NCBI RefSeq assembly: GCF_022340605.1
Contig: NZ_JAJDNQ010000147.1
Span: 1-64,000 of the forward strand
Reading direction: 5' to 3'
Length of the DNA stretch: 64,000 nt
Origin: Thiohalocapsa sp.
GTDB taxonomy: Bacteria; Pseudomonadota; Gammaproteobacteria; Chromatiales; Chromatiaceae
Part shown: positions 36,779 to 47,566 of the stretch, in pieces
Position numbering within the stretch: position 1 is the stretch's first letter
How the letters are laid out: each line of letters starts with the position of its first letter
Notes under the pieces: model-generated
Seen by the model: only the letters and a program-made list of their open reading frames with translations
Databases searched by the model: none
What the model was told of the DNA's origin: nothing
Position numbers and translations under genes: made by a program

Positions 36779-37623
36779 GCAAGGGTCTCCGGTTCGAGCG
36801 CGGTCGCCCGCACCCGGTCGATCAATGCCGCCGGCACGGTGCCGGCGCTATAGCGATGCTCGCACAGCCAACCCACCGGCATCAGCCCCAGCAACGCATT
36901 GCTCATCATGAGCCCGTCGGCGGCATGCAGGTCAGACAGGTCGAGCTGCCGTTCCTGGAACGGGATGCCGAGCGCCGTTGCGCAGTCCCGCACCACATCC
37001 CGAACCGTGCCGGCGACGCCGCACCGCGTCAGGGGCGGTGTAGCGATGCCGGCCGCGTCCAGGACGTAGATATTCGACATGGTGCCGCAGACCGGGTGCC
37101 CGCGCCCATCGGACATGATGCCATCGAGGATGCGCGGATCCGACCACTCGGCGCGCGCCAGCACCTGCTCCAGCCGGTTCAGGTGCTTGATGCCGGCAAG
37201 TCGTGCATTGTCGCCAAGCGGGGTTTCGCACAGCGTTAGCCGGATGATGGCTTCAGTGCCCCGCCTCGGCTCGGGTAGGCCCGGATGGAAGGAGAGAATG
37301 CGTGTCGGTCGCGGTGCCGGCGGCGCGGCGTAGCCGCGCGCGCCGCTGCCACGGGTGAGGATGAGCTTGAGTACGCCGTCGGCTGCGTCGGCGCCGTCGA
37401 GCAACTGCCGCGCCTCGGCGACGAGGGTGTCCGGCGCCGGCACCGGGATGCCGAGACGCTCGCAGCCCAGCGCGAGCCGCTCCAGGTGCCGTTGCCACAG
37501 GCAGGGACACCGGCCCCGGACCGCGATCGTCTCGAAAAGGCCGTCACCGTAGTGCAAGCCACGGTCGGTGACGGCCACACGGTCGGCGGCACGGCCGTCG
37601 ACCAGTGCTGAAGCGCGGGCCAC
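36775..37623 (-). CDS. pabC: Aminodeoxychorismate lyase
   Basis: PLP enzyme that makes 4-aminobenzoate and pyruvate from aminodeoxychorismate, for folate synthesis. 282 residues, fold type IV aminotransferase family: DRGLHYGDGLFETI near residue 20, the PLP lysine in GIKHLNRLEQVLARAEW, and SNIYVLDAAGI. The start is a GTG at 37623, which places the first strand (SALVDGRAADRVAV) as in E. coli. The stop overlaps mltG. Confidence 0.94.
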
Positions 37624-37667
37624 GTCCCTCTACCTCACGCGCCTCCCAATGCTCGGGGAACGACGCG

Positions 37668-38906
37668 CTAGATGCGCTTGAAGATCAGCGTCCCGTTGGT
37701 ACCGCCGAAGCCGAACGAGTTGCTGAGCGCATAGTCGATGCGCATCTGGCGCGCCTCATTCGGCACGTAGTCCAGGTCGCACGCCGGGTCCGGCGTCTCG
37801 TAGTTGATGGTGGGCGGCGCCACCTGGTCGCGAATGGCCAGCACACTGAAGATGGCCTCCGCGCCACCGGCGGCACCAAGCATGTGCCCGGTCATGGACT
37901 TGGTGGAGCTCACGGCGACCTTGTAGGCGTGCTCGCCCATGGCGAGTTTGATACCCTTGGTCTCCGCGATGTCACCCGCTGGCGTCGAGGTGCCATGGGC
38001 ATTGATGTAGTCGATGATCCCGGCATCGATACCGGCGTCTTCCAATGCCAGCCGCATGCAGTCTGCGGCACCAGCGCCGTCCTCGGACGGTGCGGTCATG
38101 TGGTAGGCATCGGAGTTCATGCCGATGCCGACGACCTCGGCAAGAATCGGCGCACCGCGCTTGACGGCCGCCTCATACTCCTCCAGCACCATGACGCCAG
38201 CGCCGTCGCTGAGCACGAACCCATCGCGCTCCTTGTCGAAGGGACGGCTCGCCCGCTGGGGATCGTCATTGCGCGTCGACAGCGCCCTGGCTGCCGCGAA
38301 GCCACCGAGCCCCACCGGCGATGTCGCCATCTCAGCGCCGCCCGCCACCATCGCATCGACCATGCCATAGCGGATCATGTAGGCCGCCTGACCGATGTTG
38401 TGCGTGGCCGTGCTGCACGCGGACACGATGGAGAAGTTCGGCCCCTTCAGCCCATACTTGATGGACAGGTCTCCGGCAACCATGTTGACGATGTTGGCCG
38501 GTACGAAGAACGGCGAGATCTTGCGCGGACCACCTTCGACGTAGGCGGCGTAGTTGTTTTCGATGCCCGTGATGCCACCGATGCCCGAGCCCACCGCCAC
38601 GCCGATGCGCTTGGAGGTTTCCTCGGTAATGGGCAGCCCCGACGCCTCGATGGCTTGGGTACCCGCCGCGACGCCATAATGGATGAAGGCATCCATCTTG
38701 CGCGCCTCCTTCTTGGAGACGTACTGGGTGGCATCGAAGCCATAGATCGGACCGCCGAACCTGGTACTGAAGGGTCCGACGTCGAAATGGGTGATGGGCT
38801 GGATGCCGCTGCGCCCGGCCAGAATGTTCTCCCAGGCGGAGGCGATGTCGAGCCCGACGGGCGCAACGATGCCCACACCGGTGACGACGACCCTTCTACC
38901 TCTCAT
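37668..38906 (-). CDS. fabF: Beta-ketoacyl-ACP synthase II
   Basis: Elongates acyl-ACP with malonyl-ACP. 412 residues, thiolase fold. The catalytic triad is visible: Cys164 in [11 protein letters not shown], His in [11 protein letters not shown], and His in [15 protein letters not shown]; the C-terminal loop [11 protein letters not shown] is typical of FabF. The start ATG at 38906 ([12 protein letters not shown]) gives the standard N-terminus. acpP lies 106 bp upstream and pabC 44 bp downstream. Confidence 0.97.
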   Translation of the reverse strand: MRGRRVVVTGVGIVAPVGLDIASAWENILAGRSGIQPITHFDVGPFSTRFGGPIYGFDATQYVSKKEARKMDAFIHYGVAAGTQAIEASGLPITEETSKRIGVAVGSGIGGITGIENNYAAYVEGGPRKISPFFVPANIVNMVAGDLSIKYGLKGPNFSIVSACSTATHNIGQAAYMIRYGMVDAMVAGGAEMATSPVGLGGFAAARALSTRNDDPQRASRPFDKERDGFVLSDGAGVMVLEEYEAAVKRGAPILAEVVGIGMNSDAYHMTAPSEDGAGAADCMRLALEDAGIDAGIIDYINAHGTSTPAGDIAETKGIKLAMGEHAYKVAVSSTKSMTGHMLGAAGGAEAIFSVLAIRDQVAPPTINYETPDPACDLDYVPNEARQMRIDYALSNSFGFGGTNGTLIFKRI

Positions 38907-39012
38907 GCTTCACCTCTCGACAACCTGCTGAGGCGGCTGCGCCCGCCGGACGCCCGCCATCATGCCGTGGCGCCGCGGATGCGACGCCCCACCGCGGGGC
39001 GCGGTACGCGGC

Positions 39013-39249
39013 TCAGTTCAGGTGCTCATTGATGTAGTCGATTGCTTGCTTGACCGTGGTGATGTTCTCGGCATCCTCGTCGGGAATCTCGGTATCGAAC
39101 TCCTCTTCGAGTGCCATCACCAGCTCGACCGTGTCCAAGGAATCGGCGCCGAGATCGTCGACGAACGAAGACTCCGGCGTCACCTCCTCTTCCTTGACGC
39201 CGAGTTGCTCGACGACGATCTTCGTGACTCGCTCTTGAACGCTGCTCAT
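39013..39249 (-). CDS. acpP: Acyl carrier protein
   Basis: 78-residue acidic four-helix carrier. Ser37 in [10 protein letters not shown] is the phosphopantetheine attachment site. It carries growing acyl chains for FabF, FabG, FabH and PlsX. A good ribosome binding site (AGAGGG) lies about 9 bp upstream. The 155-bp AT-richer gap before it holds its own candidate promoter, which fits the need for high AcpP levels. Confidence 0.98.
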   Translation of the reverse strand: MSSVQERVTKIVVEQLGVKEEEVTPESSFVDDLGADSLDTVELVMALEEEFDTEIPDEDAENITTVKQAIDYINEHLN

Positions 39250-39300
39250 GCTGTTTAACCCTCTTGACGTGTATGGGCCGCGGCGCGGTGCGCCGGCGGT

Positions 39301-39329
39301 ATTTTAGTGACAAACGCGTGCCGTTGAAA
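39301..39329 (-). promoter_or_regulatory. Candidate acpP promoter
   Basis: On the minus strand TTTCAA (39324-39329) and TAAAAT (39301-39306) are 17 bp apart; the -10 matches 5/6, the -35 only 3/6. Just upstream is an inverted repeat GAACCT (39335-39340) with AGGTTC (39359-39364), 18 bp apart, a possible operator. On the opposite strand a perfect TTGACA (39343-39348) lies in the same loop. Confidence 0.4.
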
Positions 39330-39404
39330 GCTCGGAACCTATTGACAAAACGCAACTAAGGTTCTGATAACTCGTTACTTTCGTCCCGGCACACCACGGG
39401 CACG

Positions 39405-40148
39405 CTAGGCCATGTACATGCCGCCGTTGACATGCAGCGTCTCACCGGTGATGTAGCTCGCTGCCGGCGAGGCGAGAAAGGCCACTGCGGCGGCAACTTC
39501 TTCCGGCGCGCCGAGCCGGTTCAGCGGAATCGACGCCAACAGGGCTTGTCGATGATCGTCGCCCAGCCCGCGGGTCATGTCCGTGTCGATAAACCCGGGG
39601 GCCACGCAATTGGCGGTGATGCCGCGCGCGCCCACCTCCCGGGCCAGGGATTTGGTGAAGCCGATCATGCCGGCCTTGGCGGCGGCGTAATTGGCCTGGC
39701 CCGCGTTACCGGTGGCGCCCACCACCGACGAAATATTGATGATGCGGCCCTTTCGTGCCTTGGTCATTGGCCTGAGACAAGCCTTCGTGAGCCGATACAC
39801 CGAGGTCAGGTTAGTGGCGATGATGGCGTCCCAGTCCGCCTCCTGCATTCGCAGCAGGAGACCGTCGCGAGTGATGCCGGCATTGTTCACCAGGATGCCG
39901 GGCGCGGCGCCGAAGGCTTCCTCGATGGCAGCGAGCGTGGCCTCGATGGAGGCCGGATCGGTCACGTTGAGCTCGAGCCCGATGACCTGTCGGCCTTCGC
40001 CCGCCAGTTCCTCGCCGATACGCGCGGCACCCGCGGCCGTCGTCGCCGTACCCGCCACGGCGGCGCCCTGCTCCAACAGAGCCGTCGCGATGGCCCGGCC
40101 GATGCCGCGGCTCGCGCCCGTCACCAATGCCACTTCGCCGTCAAGCAT
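39405..40148 (-). CDS. fabG: 3-oxoacyl-ACP reductase
   Basis: NADPH-dependent reductase of the SDR family, 247 residues. The Rossmann loop is TGASRGIGRAI (10-20), NNAG at 88-91, and the catalytic Tyr154 and Lys158 in YAAAKAG, with Ser near 140. It reduces beta-ketoacyl-ACP in each elongation round. It overlaps the fabD stop by 8 bp, so it is co-translated. Confidence 0.97.
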   Translation of the reverse strand: MLDGEVALVTGASRGIGRAIATALLEQGAAVAGTATTAAGAARIGEELAGEGRQVIGLELNVTDPASIEATLAAIEEAFGAAPGILVNNAGITRDGLLLRMQEADWDAIIATNLTSVYRLTKACLRPMTKARKGRIINISSVVGATGNAGQANYAAAKAGMIGFTKSLAREVGARGITANCVAPGFIDTDMTRGLGDDHRQALLASIPLNRLGAPEEVAAAVAFLASPAASYITGETLHVNGGMYMA

Positions 40149-41088
40149 TCCCGATCACCTCCAGAGCGTGGTCCAACCCCGCCGGGTCGAATACCGGCAG
40201 GGTCGTGATGGTCTTGTCGATACGCTTGCCAAGACCTGCGAGCACCTTGCCGGGACCGGCCTCCACCGCCGTGGTGATGCCCATGCCCGCCAGCGCACGG
40301 ATGGTCTCGACCCAGCGCACCGGGCTGTAGAGCTGTTGCGCCAGCAGGTCGCGCAGGGTGTCCGGATCTTCCGCGATCGCCACGGAGACATTGTGCAGCA
40401 CCGGTACAGCGGGCAGACGCAGCTTCGTTGCTGCCAGACGCTCCGCCAACCGTTCGCCGCTGTCCCGCATCAGCGCACAATGCGACGGGACGCTGACCGG
40501 CAGCACCACCGCCCGCCTGGCGCCGGCGGCCTTCGCCGCGGCGACACCCCGCTCCACCGCCGCCTTGCCGCCGGCGATCACCACCTGCCCGGGTGCGTTG
40601 AAGTTGACCGCCTCCAGCACTTCGCCGTGCGCTTGCTCAGCGCAGACCTCGACAACTTGCGCGTCATCGAGCCCGAGGATGGCCGCCATCGCCCCCTCGC
40701 CGGCCGGCACCGCGGCCTGCATGAGCTGCGCACGCTCAGCGACCAGGCCAATGGCGTCCGCAAAGTCCAGCGCATCGGCACAAACCAGCGCCGTGTACTC
40801 ACCGAGGCTGTGACCGGCCATGGCCGCGGGCGTCGCGCCCCCGCGCGCCTGCCAGCAGCGCCACACGGCGACCCCGGCGGCAAGCATCGCGGGCTGCGTA
40901 TTCTCGGTCTGGTCGAGTCGTTCGGCCGGCCCCTCGGCCGCCAGCGACCAGACGTCCCGGCCGAGCACGGCGGATGCCTCGGCGAACGTCTCGCGGACCT
41001 GCGGGTAGGCGTCGGCGAGGTCCGCCAGCATGCCGACGGACTGTGACCCCTGGCCGGGGAAGAGAAAGGCGAGCTTGGTTTCGGTCAT
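40141..41088 (-). CDS. fabD: Malonyl-CoA:ACP transacylase
   Basis: Loads malonate from CoA to ACP. 315 residues with FLFPGQGSQ at the N-terminus, the catalytic Ser94 in GHSLGEYTA, and the catalytic His in VPSHCALM. The ATG at 41088 gives the usual MTETKLAFLFPGQG start. It is separated from fabH by a 111-bp gap in which I see no feature. Confidence 0.97.
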   Translation of the reverse strand: MTETKLAFLFPGQGSQSVGMLADLADAYPQVRETFAEASAVLGRDVWSLAAEGPAERLDQTENTQPAMLAAGVAVWRCWQARGGATPAAMAGHSLGEYTALVCADALDFADAIGLVAERAQLMQAAVPAGEGAMAAILGLDDAQVVEVCAEQAHGEVLEAVNFNAPGQVVIAGGKAAVERGVAAAKAAGARRAVVLPVSVPSHCALMRDSGERLAERLAATKLRLPAVPVLHNVSVAIAEDPDTLRDLLAQQLYSPVRWVETIRALAGMGITTAVEAGPGKVLAGLGKRIDKTITTLPVFDPAGLDHALEVIGNA

Positions 41089-41199
41089 TCGATGATCAGG
41101 AGATATGCGGGCGATGTGCGGGCAATGAGCAGACGATAAGCCGGCAGTAGACAGGCAGGCGAGACGGCAGCCCGGTCCGTACCGGATTGCGATGGTGCC

Positions 41200-42159
41200 T
41201 CAGTAACGCAGCAGCACCGAGCCCCAGGTGAAGCCGCCGCCGAAGGCCTCCATCAGCACCGTCTGGCCGCGCTGGATGCGCCCGTCACGCACCGCCTCGT
41301 CGAACGCGAGCGGCACCGAGGCCGCCGAGGTGTTGCCATGCCGGTCCACGGTCACCACCACCTGCTCCATGGCCAGATCCAGCTTGCGGGCGGTGGCCTG
41401 GATGATACGAAGATTGGCCTGGTGCGGCACCAGCCAGTCGATGTCGGCGCGGGTCATACCGTTCGCGTCGAGGGTCTCGTCGACGATGCGCCCGAGCGTC
41501 GTCACCGCCACCCGGAACACCTCGTTGCCCTTCATCTCCATGTACGGCGAGCCGTTGAAACCGTTGCCGATCCCGGCCGGCACCTGCAGCAATTCGCGGT
41601 AGGCGCCGTCGGCGTGCAGGTGCGTCGAGACGATGCCTGGCTCGCTGTCGGCACCGAGCACGACGGCGCCGGCACCGTCACCGAACAGCACGCATGTGCC
41701 GCGGTCGGTCCAGTCGATGATGCGCGAGACTGTCTCGGAGCCCACCACCAACGCGTGGCGGGCGGCACCGGTGCGGATGAACTTTTCGGCGACGCCGAGG
41801 GCGTAAATGAAGCCGGTGCAGACCGCCTGGACATCGAAAGCGGGGCAGCCGCGGATGTCCAGCCGATGCTGAAGCAGACAAGCGTTGCTCGGGAAGATCT
41901 GATCCGCAGTGGTGGTGGCAACGACGATCAGATCGATGTCTGACGGCGCGATACCGGCGGCGTCCATGGCGCGCCGCGCGGCCTGTTCGGCCAGGTCGCC
42001 GCAGGTCTCGCCGTCGGCGGCGATGCGCCGCTCGTGTATACCCGTGCGCTCCCGGATCCACGCGTCCGAGGTGTCCACCATGCGCTCGATGTCCTGGTTG
42101 GTCAGGACCTTCTCCGGCAGATACCCGCCGGTGCCCAGGATGCGTGCGTAGGTCGTCAT
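41200..42159 (-). CDS. fabH: Beta-ketoacyl-ACP synthase III
   Basis: Starts fatty acid synthesis by joining acetyl-CoA and malonyl-ACP. 319 residues. Catalytic Cys114 in [11 protein letters not shown], His in VPHQANLRI, and Asn in [11 protein letters not shown] are all present. The ATG at 42159 overlaps the plsX stop (ATGA); a much longer frame upstream runs through plsX and is not real. Confidence 0.97.
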   Translation of the reverse strand: MTTYARILGTGGYLPEKVLTNQDIERMVDTSDAWIRERTGIHERRIAADGETCGDLAEQAARRAMDAAGIAPSDIDLIVVATTTADQIFPSNACLLQHRLDIRGCPAFDVQAVCTGFIYALGVAEKFIRTGAARHALVVGSETVSRIIDWTDRGTCVLFGDGAGAVVLGADSEPGIVSTHLHADGAYRELLQVPAGIGNGFNGSPYMEMKGNEVFRVAVTTLGRIVDETLDANGMTRADIDWLVPHQANLRIIQATARKLDLAMEQVVVTVDRHGNTSAASVPLAFDEAVRDGRIQRGQTVLMEAFGGGFTWGSVLLRY

Positions 42160-43196
42160 GCGCTCGCCCGCATCGGTGCCGTGTCCAGATGTGCCGCCAC
42201 CTCGTGCTCGATGCGCGAGATGACCTTGGCCTCGATCTCGTGCCGCGCGATGTGGATGGCATTCTCGAACGCGGTGGCATCCGCACCGCCGTGACTCTTC
42301 ACCACGATGCCACGCAGACCCAGCAGGCTGGCGCCGTTGTAGCGCCGTGGGTCCGCCTCTTCCTTGAAGGCCCGGAGCGTCGGCAGCGCCAGCAGCGCCG
42401 ACAGCCGCGACCAGAGGTTCTTGCGGAAATGCTTGCCCAGCATGTGGGCGACGAGCTTCGCGACGCCCTCGCTGGACTTGAGCGCAACATTGCCGACGAA
42501 GCCGTCGGCCACCACGACATCCACATCGCCCATGAAGATGTCGTCCCCCTCGACGTAGCCGACATAATTGAGGTCGGAGCCGGAGATGAGATCGTGCGCA
42601 CGACGCACCTGGTCGTTGCCTTTGATCTCCTCCTGGCCGATGTTCAGCAGTCCCACCCTGGGGCGCGCAACGCCTTCCACGGCCTTCACCAGCTCGCTGC
42701 CCATGACCGCGAACTGGAACAGGTGCTCCGCGCTGCAATCCACGTTGGCCCCGAGGTCCAGCATATGCGTTCCGCCCCGCGCCGACGGCATCGCGCTGAT
42801 GATGGCAGGCCGGTCCACGTTCGGCAGCGTCTTCAGCACGAAGCGCGCCGTGGCCATGAGCGCACCGGTGTTGCCGGCGCTGACACAGGCATCCGCCGCG
42901 CCTTCCTTGACCAGGTCGATGGCGACGCGCATGGAGGAGTCCTTCTTGCCGCGCAGCGCCTTGGACGGCAGCTCATCCATGCCCACTGTCTGGCTGGCGT
43001 GATAGATGCGGATGCGGGCGTCCTCATCCACGCGGGGCTCGGCGGCGAGCATCGGCTCGATGACCTCCCGCTGCCCCACCAGGACCAGGTTGATGTTCTG
43101 TACCTTGCTCAGGAAGGCCCTGGCGGCAGGAATCACGACCCTGGCGCCGTGATCCCCGCCCATGGCGTCAAGCGCGATGGTCGGAGGTCGGCTCAT
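42156..43196 (-). CDS. plsX: Phosphate acyltransferase PlsX
   Basis: Makes acyl-phosphate from acyl-ACP for phospholipid synthesis; peripheral membrane protein. 346 residues with [12 protein letters not shown] near the N-terminus, [11 protein letters not shown], and [22 protein letters not shown] lies 7 bp before the ATG at 43196; an upstream in-frame ATG at 43235 overlaps the region after rpmF and lacks conservation. rpmF is 44 bp upstream. Confidence 0.97.
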   Translation of the reverse strand: MSRPPTIALDAMGGDHGARVVIPAARAFLSKVQNINLVLVGQREVIEPMLAAEPRVDEDARIRIYHASQTVGMDELPSKALRGKKDSSMRVAIDLVKEGAADACVSAGNTGALMATARFVLKTLPNVDRPAIISAMPSARGGTHMLDLGANVDCSAEHLFQFAVMGSELVKAVEGVARPRVGLLNIGQEEIKGNDQVRRAHDLISGSDLNYVGYVEGDDIFMGDVDVVVADGFVGNVALKSSEGVAKLVAHMLGKHFRKNLWSRLSALLALPTLRAFKEEADPRRYNGASLLGLRGIVVKSHGGADATAFENAIHIARHEIEAKVISRIEHEVAAHLDTAPMRASA

Positions 43197-43240
43197 GTTC
43201 CGCTCCCGCGGGCTCGCAACGGACGGCGCCGGCAAGCGTG

Positions 43241-43417
43241 TTATTCGGAGCGGTCCACGACCTTGCGGCCGCGGTAGAAGCCATCGGGCGTGACGTGGTG
43301 CCGGCGATGGATCTCGCCGGTGGTGGCATCTTCCGACAGGGTCGGTCTGCTGAGCGCGTCGTGGGAGCGGCGCATGCCGCGCTTCGACGGGGTCTTTCGG
43401 TTCTGCTGAACGGCCAT
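43241..43417 (-). CDS. rpmF: 50S ribosomal protein L32
   Basis: 58-residue basic ribosomal protein. The sequence begins [20 protein letters not shown], the typical L32 start, and includes [18 protein letters not shown]. The zinc-binding cysteines of some L32 proteins are absent, as in most gammaproteobacteria. GGAGAG lies about 9 bp before the ATG. Its place between yceD and plsX is the standard order and ties ribosome and lipid synthesis in one transcript. Confidence 0.97.
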   Translation of the reverse strand: MAVQQNRKTPSKRGMRRSHDALSRPTLSEDATTGEIHRRHHVTPDGFYRGRKVVDRSE

Positions 43418-43493
43418 GATGAGCTCTCTCCGATATCCTTGATTAATGTGCCGAATGCTGCCCTTGATATAGGGTGGCGCCGTGCGCCAGGCG

Positions 43494-44033
43494 TCAGTGC
43501 CCGCGCTTCAGCCCCTCCAGCACGGCGAATGGGTTGTCATGTGGATGCGACGTGTCGTCCGGCAGGTCTTCCGCCGGCGCGGCAAAGGGTGGCGGCGCGC
43601 AGGTGCCGGCGGCGTGACGTGACACCGCCGGCACCGCCAGCAGCAGTTCGTCCTCCACCAGCTCCGCCGGGTCGATATCCGCTTCTTCCGGCAGCAGCGG
43701 CTCGTACGCCTCCGGAAGCTGGGCCGCCTCGTCCAGCCCCTCGACCACTGCCAGCGTGAAGCTGCTGGACACGGGTAACTCCAGCACGCCGTTGCAGCGC
43801 TCGCAGCGCAGCCGCAACGTCGCGCTCACCCGGCCCTGGATCAGATTCCGGCCACTCGCATCGCGTCGGAAGCTGAGCTCGTACGCGGCGTAATCCGACT
43901 CCGCGCTCTCGCGGTCGTCCAAGACGACCCCCGCCAGCCGTGGCATACGTCCGAGCGGCAAATGGCCGGCGAGTTCGCGACCAAGCTCTGCCAGCCGACG
44001 TGGGTCAACGGACTTTGGCAACGCGTCGCGCAT
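43494..44033 (-). CDS. yceD: YceD/DUF177 family protein (23S rRNA accumulation)
   Basis: 179 residues from the ATG at 44033 (181 if the ATG at 44039 is used). In E. coli and plants the family affects 23S rRNA accumulation. The CxxC pair is in [14 protein letters not shown], followed by a region of acidic residues. The N-terminal [12 protein letters not shown] aligns with the family start. A strong promoter-like sequence ends 10 bp upstream of the 44033 start, so the mRNA may be leaderless or nearly so, and 44033 is then the only start that would be transcribed. Confidence 0.92.
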   Translation of the reverse strand: MRDALPKSVDPRRLAELGRELAGHLPLGRMPRLAGVVLDDRESAESDYAAYELSFRRDASGRNLIQGRVSATLRLRCERCNGVLELPVSSSFTLAVVEGLDEAAQLPEAYEPLLPEEADIDPAELVEDELLLAVPAVSRHAAGTCAPPPFAAPAEDLPDDTSHPHDNPFAVLEGLKRGH

Positions 44034-44042
44034 AAGCATTCA

Positions 44043-44071
44043 AGTATAACGCTTCCACGGTGGACGCACAA
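44043..44071 (-). promoter_or_regulatory. Strong sigma-70-like promoter abutting the yceD start
   Basis: On the minus strand TTGTGC (44066-44071; 4/6) and TATACT (44043-44048; 5/6) are exactly 17 bp apart. With the usual 5-9 bp from the -10 to the start point, RNA would begin at about 44034-44038, that is 1-5 nt before the ATG at 44033. No Shine-Dalgarno sequence lies between. Confidence 0.65.
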
Positions 44072-44280
44072 GATCGGTGCCGTTCAAGGATCGGGCGATT
44101 TCCGAGCTTCTCGATCCGCTCATCGCCGGGCGATTGAACACGGCAGGGCATCCCGCCGGGCATGGAAAGCGCCGATCAATCGGCGCTTCCTCAAGGCCGG
44201 CGCAATGAGCGTCGCACTCGGCTGGCGCAATTGGCCGGCCCGCCATCGTTGACCTCGCGGCACTGCCCGTGATGGTCCTG

Positions 44281-45414
44281 TCAGCTACCCGTGAGTGCCA
44301 GCAGGACACCCGCGGCGACCGCCGAGCCGATGACACCGGCCACATTTGGGCCCATCGCGTGCATCAGCAGGAAGTTGTGGTGGTCCGCCTCGAGGCCAAC
44401 CTTGTTCACCACACGCGCCGCCATGGGAACCGCCGAGACGCCGGCGGCACCGATCAGCGGATTGATCTTACCGCCGCTGACGCGGTGCATGACCTTGCCC
44501 ATCAGCACACCCGCCGCGGTGCCGATGCAAAAGGCCAGCGCGCCGAGGACGAGGATGCCCAGGGTATCCAGCGCCAGGAACCGGTCCGCGGAGAGCTTCG
44601 AGCCCACCGCCAGCCCCAGCATGATGGTAACGATGTTGATGATCTCGTTCTGAGCCGCGCGGCTCAGGCGCTCGACGACACCACACTCACGCAGCAGGTT
44701 GCCGAAGGTCAGCATGCCGATCAGCGGTGCCGCCGACGGCAGCAGGAAGGCGCACAAGAGCAGCACCACAAACGGGAACAGGATGCGCTCGAGCTGCGAC
44801 ACCGGGCGCATCTGCTGCATCACCACCGCACGCTCCTCTTTCGTGGTCAGCGCACGCATGATGGGCGGCTGGATGATGGGCACCAGCGCCATGTACGAAT
44901 AGGCCGCGACCGCGATAGCACCGAGCAGGTCCGGCGCCAGCCGCGAAGCGAGGAAGATGGCCGTCGGCCCGTCCGCACCACCGATGATGGCGATGGCGGA
45001 GGCATCCTGGATGGTGAAGTCGAATCCGGGCAGGAAATTCAGCAGCGCCGCGCCGATCAAGGTGCCGAAGATGCCGAACTGCGCCGCCGCGCCGAGCAGC
45101 AGCGTGGACGGCCGCGCGATGAGCGCGCCGAAGTCGGTCAGCGCGCCGACCCCCATGAAGATCAGCAGCGGAAAAATGCCGGTCTCGATGCCGACGGTGT
45201 AGATCATGCCAATCAAACCGTCGTGGCCGCCGATGCCGGCCACCGGGATGTTGCTCAACAGCGCCCCGAAGCCGATGGGCACCAGCAGCAGCGGCTCGAA
45301 CTTCTTCGCGATGGCCAGGTAGATGAGGCCGCAGCCGACGGCCATCATCAACAGTTGACCCCAGCCCATGTTGGCGATGCCCATGGACTGCCAGAGCTTC
45401 AAGAGTTGGTCCAT
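44281..45414 (-). CDS. oadB: Oxaloacetate decarboxylase sodium pump, beta subunit
   Basis: Membrane subunit that couples decarboxylation of carboxybiotin to Na+ export. 377 residues, about 9-11 helices. Family marks: [38 protein letters not shown] (the Asp of the Na+ site), and [19 protein letters not shown]. The ATG at 45414 follows GGGAAAGAG; an upstream frame overlaps oadA's stop region. It is 19 bp after oadA. It could also pair with a related decarboxylase such as methylmalonyl-CoA decarboxylase, but oadA and oadG beside it make oxaloacetate the likely substrate. Confidence 0.95.
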   Translation of the reverse strand: MDQLLKLWQSMGIANMGWGQLLMMAVGCGLIYLAIAKKFEPLLLVPIGFGALLSNIPVAGIGGHDGLIGMIYTVGIETGIFPLLIFMGVGALTDFGALIARPSTLLLGAAAQFGIFGTLIGAALLNFLPGFDFTIQDASAIAIIGGADGPTAIFLASRLAPDLLGAIAVAAYSYMALVPIIQPPIMRALTTKEERAVVMQQMRPVSQLERILFPFVVLLLCAFLLPSAAPLIGMLTFGNLLRECGVVERLSRAAQNEIINIVTIMLGLAVGSKLSADRFLALDTLGILVLGALAFCIGTAAGVLMGKVMHRVSGGKINPLIGAAGVSAVPMAARVVNKVGLEADHHNFLLMHAMGPNVAGVIGSAVAAGVLLALTGS

Positions 45415-45433
45415 CTGCGCGCTCTTTCCCGGG

Positions 45434-47260
45434 TCAGGCCAGTGACAACAGCGGTGCACCCAGGGCCACGGCGTCGCCGTCCTTGACCCGGATCTCCACC
45501 ACGATGCCGCCGGTGGTGGCGCGCACTTCCGTCTCCATCTTCATCGCTTCCAGCACCAGGAGCACGTCGCCGACCCCCACCCGTTGGCCTGGCTTGACGT
45601 TGACGCGCACGATGTTGCCGGCCAGCGGCGACTCCACCATGTGCGCGGCGGCCGCCGGGGTCGGCGCCACGGCGGCGCCCGGCGCGGCGGCCACGTGCTC
45701 GATGCTGCCCTCGGGCGACACGGTCACCGCATAGCTGCGTCCGTCCACCTCGACCCGATAGCGCTCGGGACCTGTCGCTGCTGCGGCCGTTCCCGACTGG
45801 CTTGCCGACTGGTTTCTCGATTGAGCCGCCGCTTGGGCGTTCGCCTTGTCCTCGGCGTCCAGCTCCCAGGGCGGCCGCTCGAACGCCGACGGATCGCCGC
45901 GGTGCTCCAGGAACTTGAGCCCCACCTGCGGGAACATGGCGTAGATCAGCACGTCGTCGACATGATCCTCGGCCAGTGTCAGCTTGCGCTGCCCGGCGAT
46001 GGTGTCGAGCTCCGCCGCCAGCCGATCCAGCTCCGGTTCCAGCTCGTCCGCCGGGCGGCAGGTGATGGGTGCCTCGCCGGCACCGAGCACGCGCTGCTGC
46101 AGTTCTTGACTCACCGGCGCCGGCGTGGCGCCGTAGGCGCCTTTGAGCACACCGGCGGTCTCGTTGGTGATGGACTTATAGCGCTCGCCCATCAGCACGT
46201 TCAGCACGGCCTGGCTGCCGACGATCTGGCTGGTGGGTGTCACCAGGGGCAGGTAGCCCAGCTCCTCGCGCACCCGCGGGATCTCCTCCAGCACCTCGTC
46301 GAGCCGGTCGGTGGCGCCCTGCTCGCGCAGTTGGTTTTCCATGTTCGTGAGCATGCCGCCCGGTACTTGCGCCACCAGGATGCGCGAGTCGACGCCACGC
46401 AGCGAGCCCTCGAAGCGCGCGTACTTCTTTCGCACCTGACGGAAGTAGGCGGCGATCTCCTCCAGGAGCTTCAGGTCCAGCCCGGTATCGCGCGGCGTGC
46501 CCTCGAGGATGGCGACCATGGACTCCGTCGGCGAATGGCCGTAGGTCATGCTCATCGAAGAAATGGCGGTGTCCACCGTGTCGATGCCGGCCTCGGCCGC
46601 CTTGACGTAGGTGGCGGTGCTCATGCCGGTGGTCGCATGGCACTGCATGGCGATGGGGATGGTGCAGCTCGCCTTCAGGCGCGTCACGAGTTCCTCGGCC
46701 ACGTACGGCCGCAACAGCCCGGCCATGTCCTTGATGCAGATGGAGTGGCAGCCCAGGTCCTCGAGGCGCCGGCCGAGATCCACCCAATAGTCCACGTCGT
46801 GCACTGGACTCACGGTGTAGGACATGGTGCCCTGTGCATGCGCATCCGTGGCCAGCGCCGCGCGCACCGCCTGCTGCAGGTTCCTGAGATCGTTCATGGC
46901 GTCGAAGATGCGGAACACGCCGATGCCGTTGGCCGCCGCACGCTCGACGAACTTGTCCACCACGTCGTCGGCGTAGTGCCGGTAGCCCAGCAGGTTCTGC
47001 CCGCGCAGCAGCATCTGTTGGGGCGTGTTGGGCATGGCCGCGTGGAGTTGGCGGAGCCGCTCCCAGGGGTCCTCGCCGAGGTAGCGGATGCAGGCATCGA
47101 AGGTGGCGCCGCCCCAGCTCTCCAGGGACCAGTAACCGACCCGGTCCAGCTTCTCGGCGATGGGCAGCATGTCCTCGATGCGCATCCGTGTCGCCAGCAG
47201 GGACTGATGGGCGTCGCGCAGCACGACATCGGTAATCCTTAACGGTGTCTTCTCGGTCAT
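45434..47260 (-). CDS. oadA: Oxaloacetate decarboxylase, alpha subunit (biotin-carrying)
   Basis: 608 residues. The carboxyltransferase domain has the metal motif [13 protein letters not shown] near residue 15, [11 protein letters not shown], and IKDMAGLL with the carboxyl-transfer Lys. After an Ala/Gln/Ser-rich linker (about 480-520) comes a biotinyl domain with Lys574 in EAMKMET. It takes CO2 from oxaloacetate onto biotin; OadB then releases it and pumps Na+. GAGAG precedes the ATG at 47260. The order oadG-oadA-oadB is standard. Confidence 0.97.
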   Translation of the reverse strand: MTEKTPLRITDVVLRDAHQSLLATRMRIEDMLPIAEKLDRVGYWSLESWGGATFDACIRYLGEDPWERLRQLHAAMPNTPQQMLLRGQNLLGYRHYADDVVDKFVERAAANGIGVFRIFDAMNDLRNLQQAVRAALATDAHAQGTMSYTVSPVHDVDYWVDLGRRLEDLGCHSICIKDMAGLLRPYVAEELVTRLKASCTIPIAMQCHATTGMSTATYVKAAEAGIDTVDTAISSMSMTYGHSPTESMVAILEGTPRDTGLDLKLLEEIAAYFRQVRKKYARFEGSLRGVDSRILVAQVPGGMLTNMENQLREQGATDRLDEVLEEIPRVREELGYLPLVTPTSQIVGSQAVLNVLMGERYKSITNETAGVLKGAYGATPAPVSQELQQRVLGAGEAPITCRPADELEPELDRLAAELDTIAGQRKLTLAEDHVDDVLIYAMFPQVGLKFLEHRGDPSAFERPPWELDAEDKANAQAAAQSRNQSASQSGTAAAATGPERYRVEVDGRSYAVTVSPEGSIEHVAAAPGAAVAPTPAAAAHMVESPLAGNIVRVNVKPGQRVGVGDVLLVLEAMKMETEVRATTGGIVVEIRVKDGDAVALGAPLLSLA

Positions 47261-47320
47261 GGATCTCTCACTTGAAACAATGAAGAGCGTTGCATGCGTG
47301 CGGGACGCGCAGGCCGCGCG

Positions 47321-47566
47321 TCAGTGCCGCGGACGGCCTCGGCCTGCCCGATAGCGGGCGACGGCGGCGGCGATGACGGCCACCACCCGATCGTCGGCGG
47401 CGGCGGACGTTTGCGGGGCAGGCGCCGCGGACACCGGCGCCAGGCGCAGTGCCGCCCAGGACATGAGCCGCAGCATGCCCACCAGCAACAGCAGGAAGCT
47501 GAAGACGATACCCATGCCGATCATCAACAGGCGCAGGCTCTCCAGCAGCAGGGCCGTTTCACTCAT
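47321..47566 (-). CDS. oadG: Oxaloacetate decarboxylase, gamma subunit
   Basis: 81 residues: one transmembrane helix (MIGMGIVFSFLLLLVGMLRL), then an Ala/Pro linker and a basic tail (VARYRAGRGRPRH) typical of OadG. The terminal His in such tails helps to bind Zn2+ in Klebsiella. It assembles OadA with OadB. It is the first gene of the set, 60 bp before oadA. Confidence 0.93.
   Translation of the reverse strand: MSETALLLESLRLLMIGMGIVFSFLLLLVGMLRLMSWAALRLAPVSAAPAPQTSAAADDRVVAVIAAAVARYRAGRGRPRH

Noticed and set aside
39343-39364. Plus-strand promoter with a perfect TTGACA antisense to fabG
   Set aside because: The -10 at 17-18 bp is poor (TGATAA or GATAAC), so I list it only as part of the palindrome note.
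41200-42738. Longer FabH reading frame starting upstream
   Set aside because: The extra N-terminus is a shadow of plsX; the ATGA overlap at 42156-42159 fixes the true start.
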